Positions 53,116 through 64,000 of a stretch of 64,000 bases of DNA are shown piece after piece. The notes below the pieces were generated by a model, which saw nothing but the letters and a program-made list of their open reading frames with translations, was not told where the DNA came from and made no database searches. Each line of letters begins with the position of its first letter. Position 1 is the first letter of the stretch. The position numbers and the translations under genes were made by a program. Source of the DNA: Cymbomonas tetramitiformis (lineage: Eukaryota; Chlorophyta; Pyramimonadophyceae; Pyramimonadales; Pyramimonadaceae); the NCBI GenBank assembly GCA_001247695.2, contig LGRX02027232.1, positions 1-64,000 on the forward strand. Direction: 5' to 3'.

Positions 53116-55097
53116 ATCATAAATATGGGTTTTACTGATTTGAAACCCATGGAAGTTAATTCACTTCCTGGTGATTTAATAGGTGTATCAACTGTAAGCG
53201 GATTAACCACTTAAGTGATAACTTGTCAGAACCTATGATATATTTGGGCATATGGCTGTGCACTAAGAGCATATCAAAGTGATATCTCTAGATTCCAAAT
53301 ATATCAGGACACAGCTTGATAATAATCTAAGCAGTTCAACACAACACAATGTGTGTGTGTGTGTGTGTCCACAACTCGAATGATTTGGATGATGGGATGT
53401 GGCTGTCCCTGTGGTACCCTTCTGATGGGTACTGCCTCTTTGAGTGCGTCGGGGATTCGTCTACGGCTCGCTTTTTGGGAGCGTCTTGGATTCGTCTGAC
53501 GCTAGCTCCCTCTCCGTGTACAGTGCTCATGGTTATTACACATGCCGGGGGACTTGCGTTCTTTGACCTTGATATGAAGTACTGGCGGATCGCTGTGAAC
53601 GGGGACGGCCGCCGGGTGGAAGTGGGTTTTGGGAGGCGGTTATCCCTGTGGTGCCATTCTGGCGGGCACTGCCTCTTGGAGAGCTCGGTAGATTCGTCTG
53701 TCGTGCTGCGAGGAGAGGCAGAAGGTGGTGATGTACAACTTCTGTGTTCTCCCTTGAATTTTGTGGGGAGCACTTAGGTGCCCGCATGTTTCCTTTTTTT
53801 GACATGGGGTGTCCATGCTGTGTGGTGTGACTGCATTCATGACATAACCATGGACCAACAGGTCCCATCCATCGACCGGGAGCCACTGGGGGGCATGCCA
53901 GCAGGGTCCGCTTACTCCGTTACCCAGAGACCAACAATTGTTGGGCGATGATCGGTCACATCGTATCATTCTTCCATGCTGCCTTGCATCTGGGTTGGGA
54001 ATATGTATGAGTTTGTGGTATCTTGTCACGGCCCCGCCCTGCTCTTGATTTGCTTTTCACATCCACTGGGATGATGATGGGCTGGCTTTTGTTGGCCGAT
54101 CTCATGCCGTTCAGTGTGTGTCCACAACAACCTATGTCAGTCAGTTCAATATGTAAGTACTGATCTGAGTAGGTACATGCTTTTTGTGCTGATCATTACT
54201 GAATCAATTGTCACAATGCATTGAGGTTGTTGTTCTTGCTCCAGCGATAATGAAAAGGTATGGACAGTGTTCAGCAGTTACCAGCTGCATTGTGAACACC
54301 GTATACTGCCTTCGGGTCTGGAGATATTCTCCATCAAGCCCTTCAGCATGTAGTTTTATCCTGTTACCTTAACTATCGCCATCACTGACATCCAACACGC
54401 ACATGTGTTTGTTGGATGGTATCTATATTATCATACACATAGTTGATATTATAGTTGATCATTTCACTTACTGAGTCAGTGGTGTGTGCATTATGCAGGT
54501 ACTTGCTGATTTAGTACATGTAGGTGTGTGTGTGTGTGTGGAACTTTACTACACACTTGTATGCAGGTGATAATGGTATTACAATATACCAAGATAATTC
54601 ATCATGCAGGATGATCTGTATACCAAGTACTGAATAAATCCAACATGATATATATATATCAGATTAGTGGTTATTGTAATCTTGCATACTCTCATTTACA
54701 ATAACGAGTTGCTTGATTTATTTTACATGTAGCTCCGGTGAGCATTCCATTCAGTGATCCACCATACAATGATCATGCTCATCCCAAATCCTTCGTCAGA
54801 GCATGTCGAGCTAATTATGGTATTAAGATCACCTTCAGGCACCTTACACTTACATGATTCCAATATAGCTAACATGCACTGCAATATGCCTTGTGCAATG
54901 TATAATGTATTGTGATGTGATGCTAATGTTCCAGTTGTTATCATGATCAAACTGGTAATATATATTACAGTTGTTACCGTGGTCAAGCTGTATCAATAAT
55001 GCATGCACAATTCACAGTGTTGCAGTCACTCAGTATATAATGTATATGTAGTGTAATGCATATGTGCTGCATGCACTCATTATATACTTCATGATGG
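53116..55097. other. region without a supportable gene
   Basis: At 53349-53777 both strands are open. The + frame repeats LSLWYPSDGYCLFE / LSLWCHSGGHCLLE 80 residues apart, so there is an internal ~80-bp duplication (about 53398 and 53635), but no family is recognised. 53780-55097 is AT-rich with a TG microsatellite near 54520 and no gene seen. Confidence 0.4.
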
Positions 55098-55391
55098 TGT
55101 ATACTTTGGGCCTTGCGTAAATTTCGCGAAATTTTTTAAGAAATTTGGGTGGAAATTTTGGTCGAGAATTTCGAAGAAATATTTGAGAAATTTGGGTGAA
55201 TTTGGCGAAATATCGAGAAATTCACGAAAAGTCGAAAAGAAATATGCGCGGAATATGACTCCGTCGATCATGTGGGCCGCCATCCCGCCAAATGCTATTC
55301 GAAATTTAACTTTCTTATTGTTCAGTTCGGCGCTCTAGACTCTTTCGTTACAACAGGCAATCCTCCATTCCATCTAACAATCTACACTGTC

Positions 55392-58300
55392 GCGATGATG
55401 GGCTCACTTGTCGAGGCTTACTCCTCAGTTACCGATGATAGTGATGATGGCAGTGAAGAACTAGTCACTTTGCGCCCAGTTCACCTGTCGAGGTGGGCTG
55501 TCACAGGATATCCTACTCGACTTATTGGAGTGGAATCTGGATGGCAATATGACTCAAGAATCCTTTGGGCAACTGCTGCACATTTTGAAAACTAATCACC
55601 CGGACGTGTTTTCTAAGTTGCCCGACTCCTTCAAACAAAGCATTGCTCGGTTTAAGGTCATTGATATCCCACTCCTAGTGGTGGACCTTTGCCCGCATGG
55701 GTGCGTGATGTTCGAAAAACAATTCGCGGACTTTGACTTCTGTCCAAGGTGCGGGGCATGCCGTTGGGAGGGAGGTAAGGATCGGTGCGGTGCGGGGAAT
55801 GCCGAGGGTGCGGACGACACCCGGAATGCCGAAGCCACCCCGAGTGCAAAGCGGGGGAAGGCGAAGTGCCAATTCTATCATTGGCATTTAAAGGATTTAC
55901 TTCAAGCAATTTACAGCCATCCCGACGTTGCTGGGCTCATGCGTTCGCACGCCACGCGGGAAAAGTCTGAGGAAGGCATTCTGGAAGACATTCCCGGTGA
56001 GTAACACATTGATAAAGCATATCCCGAATTGCCCCGAAGAGGTACAGAAGATGCGCAGAATGTCTTCCGTGCACCTTCCGTATAACTTCCCGATTCCTGC
56101 TACTTGAATGAATTTAAGTTGTATTTATGTAACTTGCAGATGGATCTGAGTGGAAGGCGAAGCAAGCTGCATATCCTGACTTCTTCAAGGACCCTCGCAA
56201 CGTCATCCTCATGCTTTGCGCCGATGGGGCCACCGTTTGGAAGGACAAGTCGGGGGTTTTCCCTATCTACTTTCAAGTGTTGAACTTGCCACCGGAAATC
56301 CGCAAGAAGTTCGTGGACCTTGAGTTGTGGGGAATGATGGCGGGGAAGCCGAAGAACACCACCATCCTCTCCTCGACGAGCTTTTGGAACTTTGGGGAGT
56401 TAGGTTTCCATGTTGGGACTCCTTCACGGACGACGTGTTCCAATGCCGGGCGATGCTTCTTGCCGCCGTGTTTGACTATGTAGGGCTCGTCGATGCTATG
56501 AACATTATGGGCGTGGGCAGCTTCTGTGCGTGTGCAAAATGTTTGATCCGGGGGAAGGGGAAATGCCCGCATCTAAATAAGATGTTGTACAAGTTTTGCG
56601 AGCAAGATCCGCCAGGTCCGTTTTCCCCAAAGACATGCCGAATGTATTCACAACATCTTCCGGGTGTCATCTGAGCGTCTTCCTGTTATTGTACGCAGGG
56701 CCCGCCGTACCAAAGACCGACGAGTTCATTCGACGCGCGGGCCAACGACACGTCTTGCTTAGCACGTGTAAGAATGCGGCCAATCTTCAGGAAGTGTTGG
56801 AGGAGGAAATCGGCGAAACCGGTGTGAAGTTCCCATCGGCACTATCTCGTTTGCCGTATTTCGATCTTTCCAAGAATGTCATCCTTGACGGCATGCATCA
56901 ACTCCGAAACCTTGGGCTATATGTCCATGAGGCACTCATGGGGTTCGACTTTACGCCGGATGTAAGAGAGCACGCTCGCGCGAACGATATGCATCCCACG
57001 TGGTGGAAGCCGACAAGGGACGACAAAGGTGATGCAGTCAAAACCCGACCACGAGCTAGGAAGGTGCCCGGAAGGTGCCCCAAGTATCCTCTACGTGTCT
57101 TCCAGATGTCTTCCTGTTACCACTAACTTTCGCGCCCGGGAAAATGACAGGTGTGGAACGATATTCAATGGCAATTGGTCCGTTTCAAATCCCGATGCGG
57201 GCAAAAGGGTCGAAATCTTTGAGGTCGCTAGAGACCGCCTTGAAGTTCATGACGGAGCTCTCGTTGGGAAGGTCATGGGGGCAAGGCCATAAGAAGATGT
57301 TGCGTCCGGACGGCACGAACACCGGACCGAAGACGCTCAAGTGTCACGAGGCGTTGAAAATGCTACAAGCGGGCATCATGAGCGTGCTAGCGTCTTGGGA
57401 TAGAGACGAGGGCTACTCGAAAAACATGCTTGAAGACTTGATCGGGCAGTTGACGGTCATAACGAGAGAGCTCACTTCGGAGCTTGTAGACTGTAAGGTA
57501 CGGAAGACATCTGGAAGACATCCCGAATACGTTCTGAGTACATTCCACACGTCTTCCTTAATTGCATTTTATTTGGTGATTTTGCAGGATGTTCCTAAGC
57601 TTCAAAATCTGGTGGATGAGTTCTTCAAGTCACTCGAGCGCGATGGCTCACCTGACTGGCTGGTCATCAACACGCATTTGCTTTCCCACTTCCCCGACCA
57701 ACTCCTCACTCATGTATGGTCCAATACGGGGGACATGGATATGTACGTGTTCGAATCATTCAACGGGAAGATTCGAAGGTGGGTGAAGAACAATGCATGT
57801 CCGGTTCAGAGTGTTATGCAAGGCTTCGGGCGGTACCGGATGGTACATGTGGTGCGAGGGTTAATCTTGGTACTTCGTCGCCGGCGGGAGGCAACCACCA
57901 ATCCCACCCGGCCACCCGTGCTCCCGTTCTTGGCCACCGCACCGTTGAGGGCGCCGAACACCGTGGTTTTGGGAACACAAGGCAAGCGCCATGTACTCTC
58001 CCGCGCTGAAACGAAAGCGCTGGAGCTGTGGATGCATGGCAACGTGCCCCAATACCGCAAGTTGAAGGCAAAATTCGACGCCTACGTCACCTACTGCAAG
58101 AGGTAAGTAAGAAATGAAACCCATAAGGTGCCTGGAAGACGTTTTATATATCTTCTAGGCATCTTCCACACGTCTTCGGTAAATACATGTCCTGACACTG
58201 TGCACGTATACATTCGCAGGGAAAACCATATGGTTCGGAGAAGTATTGGCGCACGAGCCGGAGCGTCTCGCCTGATGGATGTGGCGCTGCATATGCACGG

Positions 58301-58909
58301 TAGCGACCCCAAGGTCTGGCTGGGGAGACCATTCACGGAGAATGAAGCGGCACTCGTCGAAGGGCCTCCTCACGTGTGCCAATCTTTCGGCTCGGTCGTG
58401 GTTCGAGGAGTTTGCTATCGCACGGCAGCTCAGGACAAGACGAAGAAAACTTGTCAACGTTACTTCCGAGCCTTTTTCTCTGGAGAAAACATCAAAGGCG
58501 AGGAAATCGAGACTGACCGGTGCGTCCGTGCATTACGTTTTGGTGAATGTGCGCAGAATATGTACCGAATGTCTTCTGCGTGTCTTCCCCACGTCTTCGG
58601 GGATTCTTACTATAGAGTATAATTGTGGCTTCAACTCGCAGGTACGCCATGGTAGATAGCATCTACAAGGTCGACTTGGCGCCGGCCGCGAAAGAGTACA
58701 TTCTTGTGAAGGGAAAGTGGTTCCCTGAATTCAACCAAGCGACGACAAAACGGTTTGCCAAGCTAAACTCGAAGTACGGGCCGGACAATACCGCAAAGGT
58801 GGTGTACACATACGACCCGGATGATCCCGAGACACCTTGTGACACTACTGATCCATTCATCCTGGCGGCTCAAATTGAGCACCAAGTTGTAATAAAAAAC
58901 ATCCTGTGA
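55392..58909 (+). pseudogene. tnp2-like transposase gene, at least seven exons, one frameshift
   Basis: Exons with consistent GT..AG borders and phases: 55507-55996, 56140-56615, 56699-57028, 57151-57497, 57588-58102, 58220-58519 and 58642-58909. A first exon near 55395 (MMGSLVEAYSSVTDDSDDG) joins in an unresolved way. Exon 2 has CPHGC..FDFCPRCGACRW, the tnp2 N-terminal zinc cluster. Exon 3 has MLCADGATVW, GMMAGKPKNTTIL and LLAAVFDYVG..CAKCL. Exon 4 has ILDGMHQLRNLGLYVHEALM. Exon 6 has INTHLLSHFPDQL and ESFNGKIRRWVKN (DUF4218-like). The last exon ends DPFILAAQIEHQ. A 1-nt shift near 56365 (TTIL|LDELLELWG) breaks exon 3, so this copy is probably dead unless it is an assembly error. The enzyme would excise and insert the element. 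Confidence 0.75.
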
Positions 58910-59139
58910 TGAAGACGGCGGTGGTATTTGATTTAAAGGCTGACTTTTTCGAGTGCATCGACGATGATGGTTCACGACCGAAAGGTGCAAGACGCAAGAG
59001 GCGATCATGATAATACGCCGGGCATCGTACTTAGTGGTCTGTATGTTGAATAGATGCAATCGTACATGTATGTGTAGATAGACCTATCAATTAACTTAGC
59101 CGTATATTATGTATCATAGCAACAGAGCATGATGACAAC

Positions 59140-59570
59140 CCTGAAGTTGTTAGGAAGATACCCGGAATGTCTTCCGCATGTCTTCCGTGCGCCTTCTGAA
59201 TGTCTTCTGTGATTACGCGACTAGTGTACGTGTGGTATGAAGTAGCTATGTGGCCAAATTGCATAATCATCACATATGTGTCGATAACACATGTCAGAAT
59301 GTATTCTGGCCCAGAAGACATTCGGAACATCTTCCGGGTATCTTCCGGGAAGACTGCCCTTTGCATGTCTTCCGGGAAGATGTCTTCCGAAATCCGGAAG
59401 ACATTCCGCACATCTTCGGCACGTCTTCCCCGAAGAGTGTCTTCTGGTTTCCAGAAGACGTTCCACTCAGAAGACGTCTTCTGGAAACCAGAAGACATCA
59501 TTTCTACGAAGACGTCTATAAGACGTTCAGAAGACGTCTTCTAGACGTCTTCTGATTTTCCCAGAATGTA
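59140..59570. repeat. subterminal GAAGAC/GTCTTC motif cluster
   Basis: About two dozen GGAAGAC, GAAGACGTCTTC and GTCTTCCGG motifs in both orientations within 420 bp, including CAGAAGACGTCTTCTGG palindromes. Subterminal inverted motif clusters of this sort are transposase-binding sites in En/Spm-like elements. The same motif family fills the introns of the upstream transposase. Confidence 0.8.
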
Positions 59571-59773
59571 GGGTTATAGGTGGGTAAGCAGCCCTCATTC
59601 TCACACGTTAGATAGCAATTTTAAAGTCGAGAAATATTTGAGAAATATGGGTGAATTTCAGGGCCCGAGAATTTCCCGAGAAATATATGAGAAATTTGGG
59701 TGGAAAATCGAGAAATAAGAGAAAGAAATTTGGGTGATTTTAAAAGAAATGTACGCATGGGCCAATGTATACT

Positions 59774-60660
59774 GCAAGTCAAGTATATGTGTGTATGCGT
59801 GTGTGCTGCAATCATTGCAATCTCCGCACACTCTAATTTTGCACATATTATTATGTTGCTGCAGAATATTCAGTGATCTGTCATGTTGAGCGTGTACGTG
59901 TGTGTAAGCTATTCACACAGTATTTATGCAGTTCACACTCTTGATTGCAAGTAAGTATACAAATTTGACAGTGAATAAATTGCAATATCTCAGCAGTCAT
60001 CAAAGTATTGTGTGGCATGCTGCAATATTTGTCATCATGCGTCCATTCATGATTATCCCTGTAAGTATACACATATTTTGCAGAGGATATCGTGACGCGC
60101 GCATATGATGCGCAGATGATTATTGCAACTATCGATGATGATGGTATATTGATGACATTTTGTATATTGACATCGTCATCATAAAACTGCAAAATGATTG
60201 TCGTGCGCTGCAAGTGATTTATTTGCGATCACGAAAATCGCAATGTGCGCGCTGCTGATAAAAAGCATATCTTGTCGCCGTATGCATAGCATATGATACG
60301 AATGCTAATTTTCGCACGGATCATGATTCCGCTGATGATTATCGTGTCCGCATCTCATACTGCGAATTTCTTATAGCTGCGAATCATTTCTGCGCGTGCA
60401 TATGTGATCGACGTGCATTTGTATGCCGCATGCACACCTTTTCGCGCAGTCTATACGACGCTCAGCTGCTGTGTACGATTCTGCGAATGCGACGATTATC
60501 CTCGCGCACTCTATTCGCTTTTGCAGCGATTAGTAGATGCAGTATATCAATATTTATGCGATTGCGTCGCCAGATATGATTTGCGCTCCGCAACCTGCAT
60601 ACACAAAATTATTGATATCTATGCTGCATCTCGTTTCTCGCCTTGACGATCGAATACCAA
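59774..60660. other. AT-rich stretch, no gene seen
   Basis: Rich in TGATGAT and GCATATG words; no long frame with plausible content and no repeat shared with the rest of the window. It is bounded by the transposon target site on the left and the LTR on the right. Confidence 0.5.
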
Positions 60661-61119
60661 CTGATAAGGACGCAGACGCGAGCCTTAAGATATATTATGA
60701 TATAATAAGATAGCGCAGGTGTTATTGAACAGTAACACGCGCACAGCTTATGAGCGGGTGATGAGTGCAGACTTCGTCCGAAGATACTGCTGTAGCACAA
60801 CGCTATCTCATCTATACCGAATGCCTCCCATCTCACAGATGGTACCGCTATTGGGTTGTGAACCCGAGGCATTGGTTGAACGACTAGTATCGGCAGAACG
60901 AATGATGCGTTCGCCATATGATACTCGCATGCTTGTTCCGCACATGCTAGAAGCGAAGATGATTTCTTCTCCGAACCGTTCGGTACTTCAAGATAGCATC
61001 TTGCTTCGCCATTCTCGAGTCCGACATACGGCCTCTCGATGACAGGTGTCATTCAAGTCTTTCCTTGAATAAATGACAGATGATGTGATTTATCATCTCG
61101 ATGACATGTACAGTCATAG
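60661..61119 (+). repeat. LTR, copy 2 (upstream of a gag)
   Basis: Nearly identical to 45052-45510. Here it lies 5' of a gag homologue (61685), so it is likely a 5' LTR; the shared part ends at GTACAGTCATAG, after which the two loci diverge. 61120-61684 shows no gene; it should hold the rest of the LTR and the primer-binding site. Confidence 0.75.
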
Positions 61120-61684
61120 TTGCTGGATTCAGTGACCCGTAGGTCATAACTTACTCTGACTCCCGATAGCTGTACCAGTACTCGTACAGTACTAGGTGAC
61201 AGATACCTAGGTCACAGACCGCCTTATATTCGTTTATCTTTATAATCAGTTTACACTTGTATGAGAAACCATTCAGTGACCACCCGATATAATACGGTAT
61301 ATTATATCTCACAGGTTATGGGGTATTACCCCGCTTTTATCACTGCTGACTTTACCATGATTGGCTAAGCTTTTCCGCTTGGCGGGGCGTTGGGGCCTCG
61401 CGAGGTGTTGAATTGGCCACTTTAGGGCGTGCGGTTTACACCATGTTGCGGTGAGATTTCGAGTTGGGACTTTCGGCAACTTTTTCGAGTGTCCGCGTTG
61501 GATTTTGTTTTAGACTGGGCTTGATCACCCCTGTCAACATCTCCTTGGCCGTCGCGTATTCGACTTCGTTGGTTTCGTTCGACCCCATCTTCTCCTTACT
61601 CCGCAACTGCATTACGGTCGCCCGCCACCTTACAATTTGCACCTCGCCTTTTCCCCAACCCCCCTCCTATAGGAATTTATTCTG

Positions 61685-64000
61685 ATGACTTCATCCTCCG
61701 TTGGTACACCGGCCGTGGGCGCTAGGATGCGCCTAGACTCTATTTTTGCTAGAAATGTGGGTGCTCGCTATAAGAGCACCCCGCAGTCAGCGAAAGTTGT
61801 ACTCGCTGCTGCTGACAGGACACGCGGCAATGCCGTTTTGCAATCGTCCTGGGACACTGAGTAGACGTCGTTCAGCGTGTTGCAAAGGACACCTTAGGTA
61901 CTAAGGCGTCCTCATTTTCCGGAAGTGAACCTCATCGACAACTTCTTTGGGATTCCTTGGTTACTGCCTTGGAGGCGTCCTTTGTCAACAAGGACAACGC
62001 CAACGAGGACATCTTTGACCTCGTGGACGTCACCAAGGAGGTTCACCCGATCTTCAACGACATTTTGCTTCGTGCTTTGGTGTCTTTGACGACTCCCCAT
62101 TCTCCAGCTCGAAGGTGGGTTGACGCTTCGGCCCGAATTTCTCCGCGTGACGGCAAGCGTGCTCTGCTTGAGGTCACCAAGCGGCTCCTGCCGCCTGGAC
62201 ATCGACCGCTCCGCCACCACGAAGAACTCCTGAGCATTTCTTTTGGTTCGTCTAGTGACCCTGAGCCCTTGGTCGCGCAATTTGACGAGTGTCTCAAAGC
62301 TATCGCGGCTAGCGGAGCGGGCCCCCTGGACGACGAGGCCGCCAAGAGGCAGCTGCTGGCGGCACTGGACGTCGAGTTCTACAAAGAGGTGATTACCCCA
62401 CTTCGTCTGGACACTGAACTGGCGAAGGTGGGCATCGAAGAGATTTATACCCACGTTCTGGAGGTTTGGTGGTGTGCGAACCCTAATGGCCCTCCCGCCC
62501 GCCCCAAGGCAGCCGCACCTGTCCCGACGCACACGCCTCTCGGGTTGGCCTACACGGGTAGCGAGCAGAATGACATTACGGACTTCCTCGAGGAGTTCGC
62601 TCGTGTGATTGGTGAGGCCACTAACCTTCTTGCCTCCCTACGACATGACAAGCGGGATGTTTCACGAGACGCACCGCCGCCACGGAGAGACTCTCACCGT
62701 CCGCATGGGGGCGGTGGTGTGAGATTTCCACCGTCCAAGTGGCGTGATGAACGTAACCGTCGTACGGACGGTAAGTTTCACGGGCGTAATCGTCACGTGG
62801 GATGGAAGCACCGCTTCGGAGCGTCCCCGCTCCCGAAGGGCGGGAATTGGCCTCAAGGTATTAGGGCGCAGGGTGCTAGGAGCATCTCCTTTCACTCCGC
62901 ATCCTCGGCCTTCGTGCAGGAGTGCCCGCTCTGCCCTGGGCACTTTCACGACACTGCACGTTGCCCTGAGGTGTGTGGTTCGTGCGACGTTGACTTGCGT
63001 GATGCCGCCATGGACTTGGACGAGGTGGTTTCGGCCTTGCAGACCGCCTTTGACAACGAGAACGACGAGGAATTCGCTGACCTGTGCCACGAGCACGACC
63101 AGCCACTGGTGCGTACCGATCCTGAGCCCTTCACCTATCCGGTGCGGCACGACGTGGGATTGCGTGCCCACTATGCGGGCTTGGCTCATGGTGCTTCGGG
63201 CGACGGCATGGAGGGTGTGCTCTCGGATGCACGGGGCGTCCTTGCGTCCCTGCGGTCTGCGGCTACGGCTGCACAGGTCGGCGGTGCTACCGCCGCTGGT
63301 AAGCGACCACCGCTACACATCGGCACTTTGTCTGTGCCGCAGGTGGTGTGCGATGCGCCACCACCTGCCGATCACGAGATCGACGCTGGGCTCCGCCCGG
63401 TTTCGGCATCGGACCCTGCTTCTTTCGGGTCCCCTTTCGAGGAGCCCTTTCGAGTCCCCTTTCGAGTGTCCTTTATGGACCGGGTAATGCCAACATGCCC
63501 TGACACCTCCCTTAAATTATGCTCGATTGACTCGATTCACGAGCCGGTTCACACGGGAGAGCTTTCCGTGATCGACGATGACAACGACTCCGACGGTTAT
63601 TCCTTTTCCGGAGACGAGATTCCCTCGGCCCCACCGGCTGCACAATCACGTGTCGGTGTGGCAACATTGCCGAGAGTATTCTCTTTTGCATCTCTAGCCC
63701 TGCCCGCGCTCATGTGTCTTGCATGTGTGTCAGCGGTTCAGGGTTCGGTGGTGCTCGATCGAGCCCCTGCATTCACCGCAGCGGTACATCCCATTGGGGT
63801 GGCTGCCAACAGTCTGTCTGACTTTCCGTGCTATTTTGCTTTCGGCATTCCTTTTCCTTCTGTGGTTTCGGCAGGTTTGAATTCTGGTTTCCAATTTTCG
63901 GAATTCCTAATTTTACTCTACGAATCTTTTCCTGCCTCTGGTTTCTGGTCTTGGCTTCTGGATTATGGTTCTGGCTTCTGGTTCTGGACTCTGGGCTCTG
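61685..64000 (+). pseudogene. gag-ORF2 polyprotein of a related LTR element, runs off the window
   Basis: ATG at 61685 reads MTSSSVGTPAVGARMRLDSI in frame 2 and stops at TAG (61862-61864). The neighbouring frame then continues from about 61866 (DVVQRVAKDTLGTKASSFSG) without a stop to base 64000, over 710 codons. It aligns with the 42874 gag: DGKRALLEVTKRLL, LDDEAAKRQLLAALDVEFY and a Cys motif CPLCPGHFHDTARCP. Beyond gag it continues through an acidic region into a hydrophobic stretch FASLALPALMCLACVSA, the counterpart of the membrane segment of the 44197 ORF, with no stop between. One frameshift at about 61860 breaks it. The 3' end lies outside the window. Confidence 0.65.

Larger units (their letters stand above)
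55106..59765. mobile_element. 4.66-kb DNA transposon with 8-bp target duplication
   Basis: Direct repeats TGTATACT flank it (55098-55105 and 59766-59773). Terminal inverted repeats TTGGGCCTTGCGTAAATTTC and TTGGCCCATGCGTACATTTC match at 17 of 20 positions. Subterminal AT-rich blocks of GAGAAATTTGGGTG occur at both ends (55120-55250, 59620-59750). The 3' end also has a dense GAAGAC/GTCTTC block at 59150-59560. It contains one multi-exon tnp2-like transposase gene. The 960-bp element at 37433 belongs to the same family. 8-bp duplications are typical of hAT and some KDZ elements, not of CACTA (2-3 bp), although the transposase looks tnp2-like. Confidence 0.85.

Noticed and set aside
53349..53777. 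142-aa gene on + or 145-aa gene on - strand
   Set aside because: Both strands are open through an internal duplication and a TG microsatellite; no domain or splice context supports either.
55525..55595. Short intron 55489-55506 joining the first two exons of the 55-kb transposase
   Set aside because: At 18 nt it is too short to be spliced; the true exon 1-2 join is left unresolved.

Overview
The window is eukaryotic, repeat-rich nuclear DNA. GT..AG introns interrupt coding frames, there are MYND and OTU domains, tnp2-type transposases, Ty3/gypsy chromovirus pieces, LTR-gag elements and large satellite arrays. No housekeeping gene is recognisable. CCCTAAA heptamers inside one satellite, and a retroelement that carries a cytosine-5 methyltransferase, fit a green-lineage or other algal genome. 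The species cannot be named from this sequence alone.

0-9.3 kb: a broken transposase-like gene (10-2587), then a cassette with two OTU-type cysteine-protease genes and one unknown gene (3.3-8.35 kb). The cassette is bracketed by inverted arrays of a ~350-bp satellite. 9.3-15.2 kb: palindromes, two tRNA-like structures, a small spliced gene fragment, an 18-copy 104-bp satellite with higher-order structure, a GTAC-rich array and a third block of the 350-bp satellite. 15.2-21.5 kb: duplicated MYND zinc-finger sequence and two long proteins of unknown function. 21.6-28.5 kb: a decayed tnp2 transposase, an inverted-repeat element, and the 3' half of a Ty3/gypsy pol whose integrase and chromodomain are fused to a C5 DNA methyltransferase. 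28.6-35.7 kb: a 186-bp satellite and a four-exon gene on the minus strand with Arg-Gly repeats.

35.7-53.1 kb: two copies of one chromovirus family. The first is gag plus upstream leader, split by a 960-bp DNA transposon with 8-bp target duplications. The second has gag, a slippery -1 frameshift heptamer and a decayed pol that contains a spliceosomal intron. Between them lie the 3' end of a LINE-like element with an NPPF methyltransferase-like domain, a ~1-kb foldback element and a gag-only LTR element. 55.1-59.8 kb: a 4.66-kb DNA transposon with 8-bp target duplications whose transposase introns all carry the element's own subterminal GAAGAC/GTCTTC motif. 60.7-64 kb: an LTR nearly identical to the one at 45.05 kb, followed by a related gag whose frame stays open to the window end.

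The main theme is mobile elements that carry DNA-modification domains and unusual expression features: a methyltransferase fusion, a second methyltransferase-like fusion, a -1 frameshift signal, a possible UGA readthrough and introns inside transposon genes. Few of the elements look intact.
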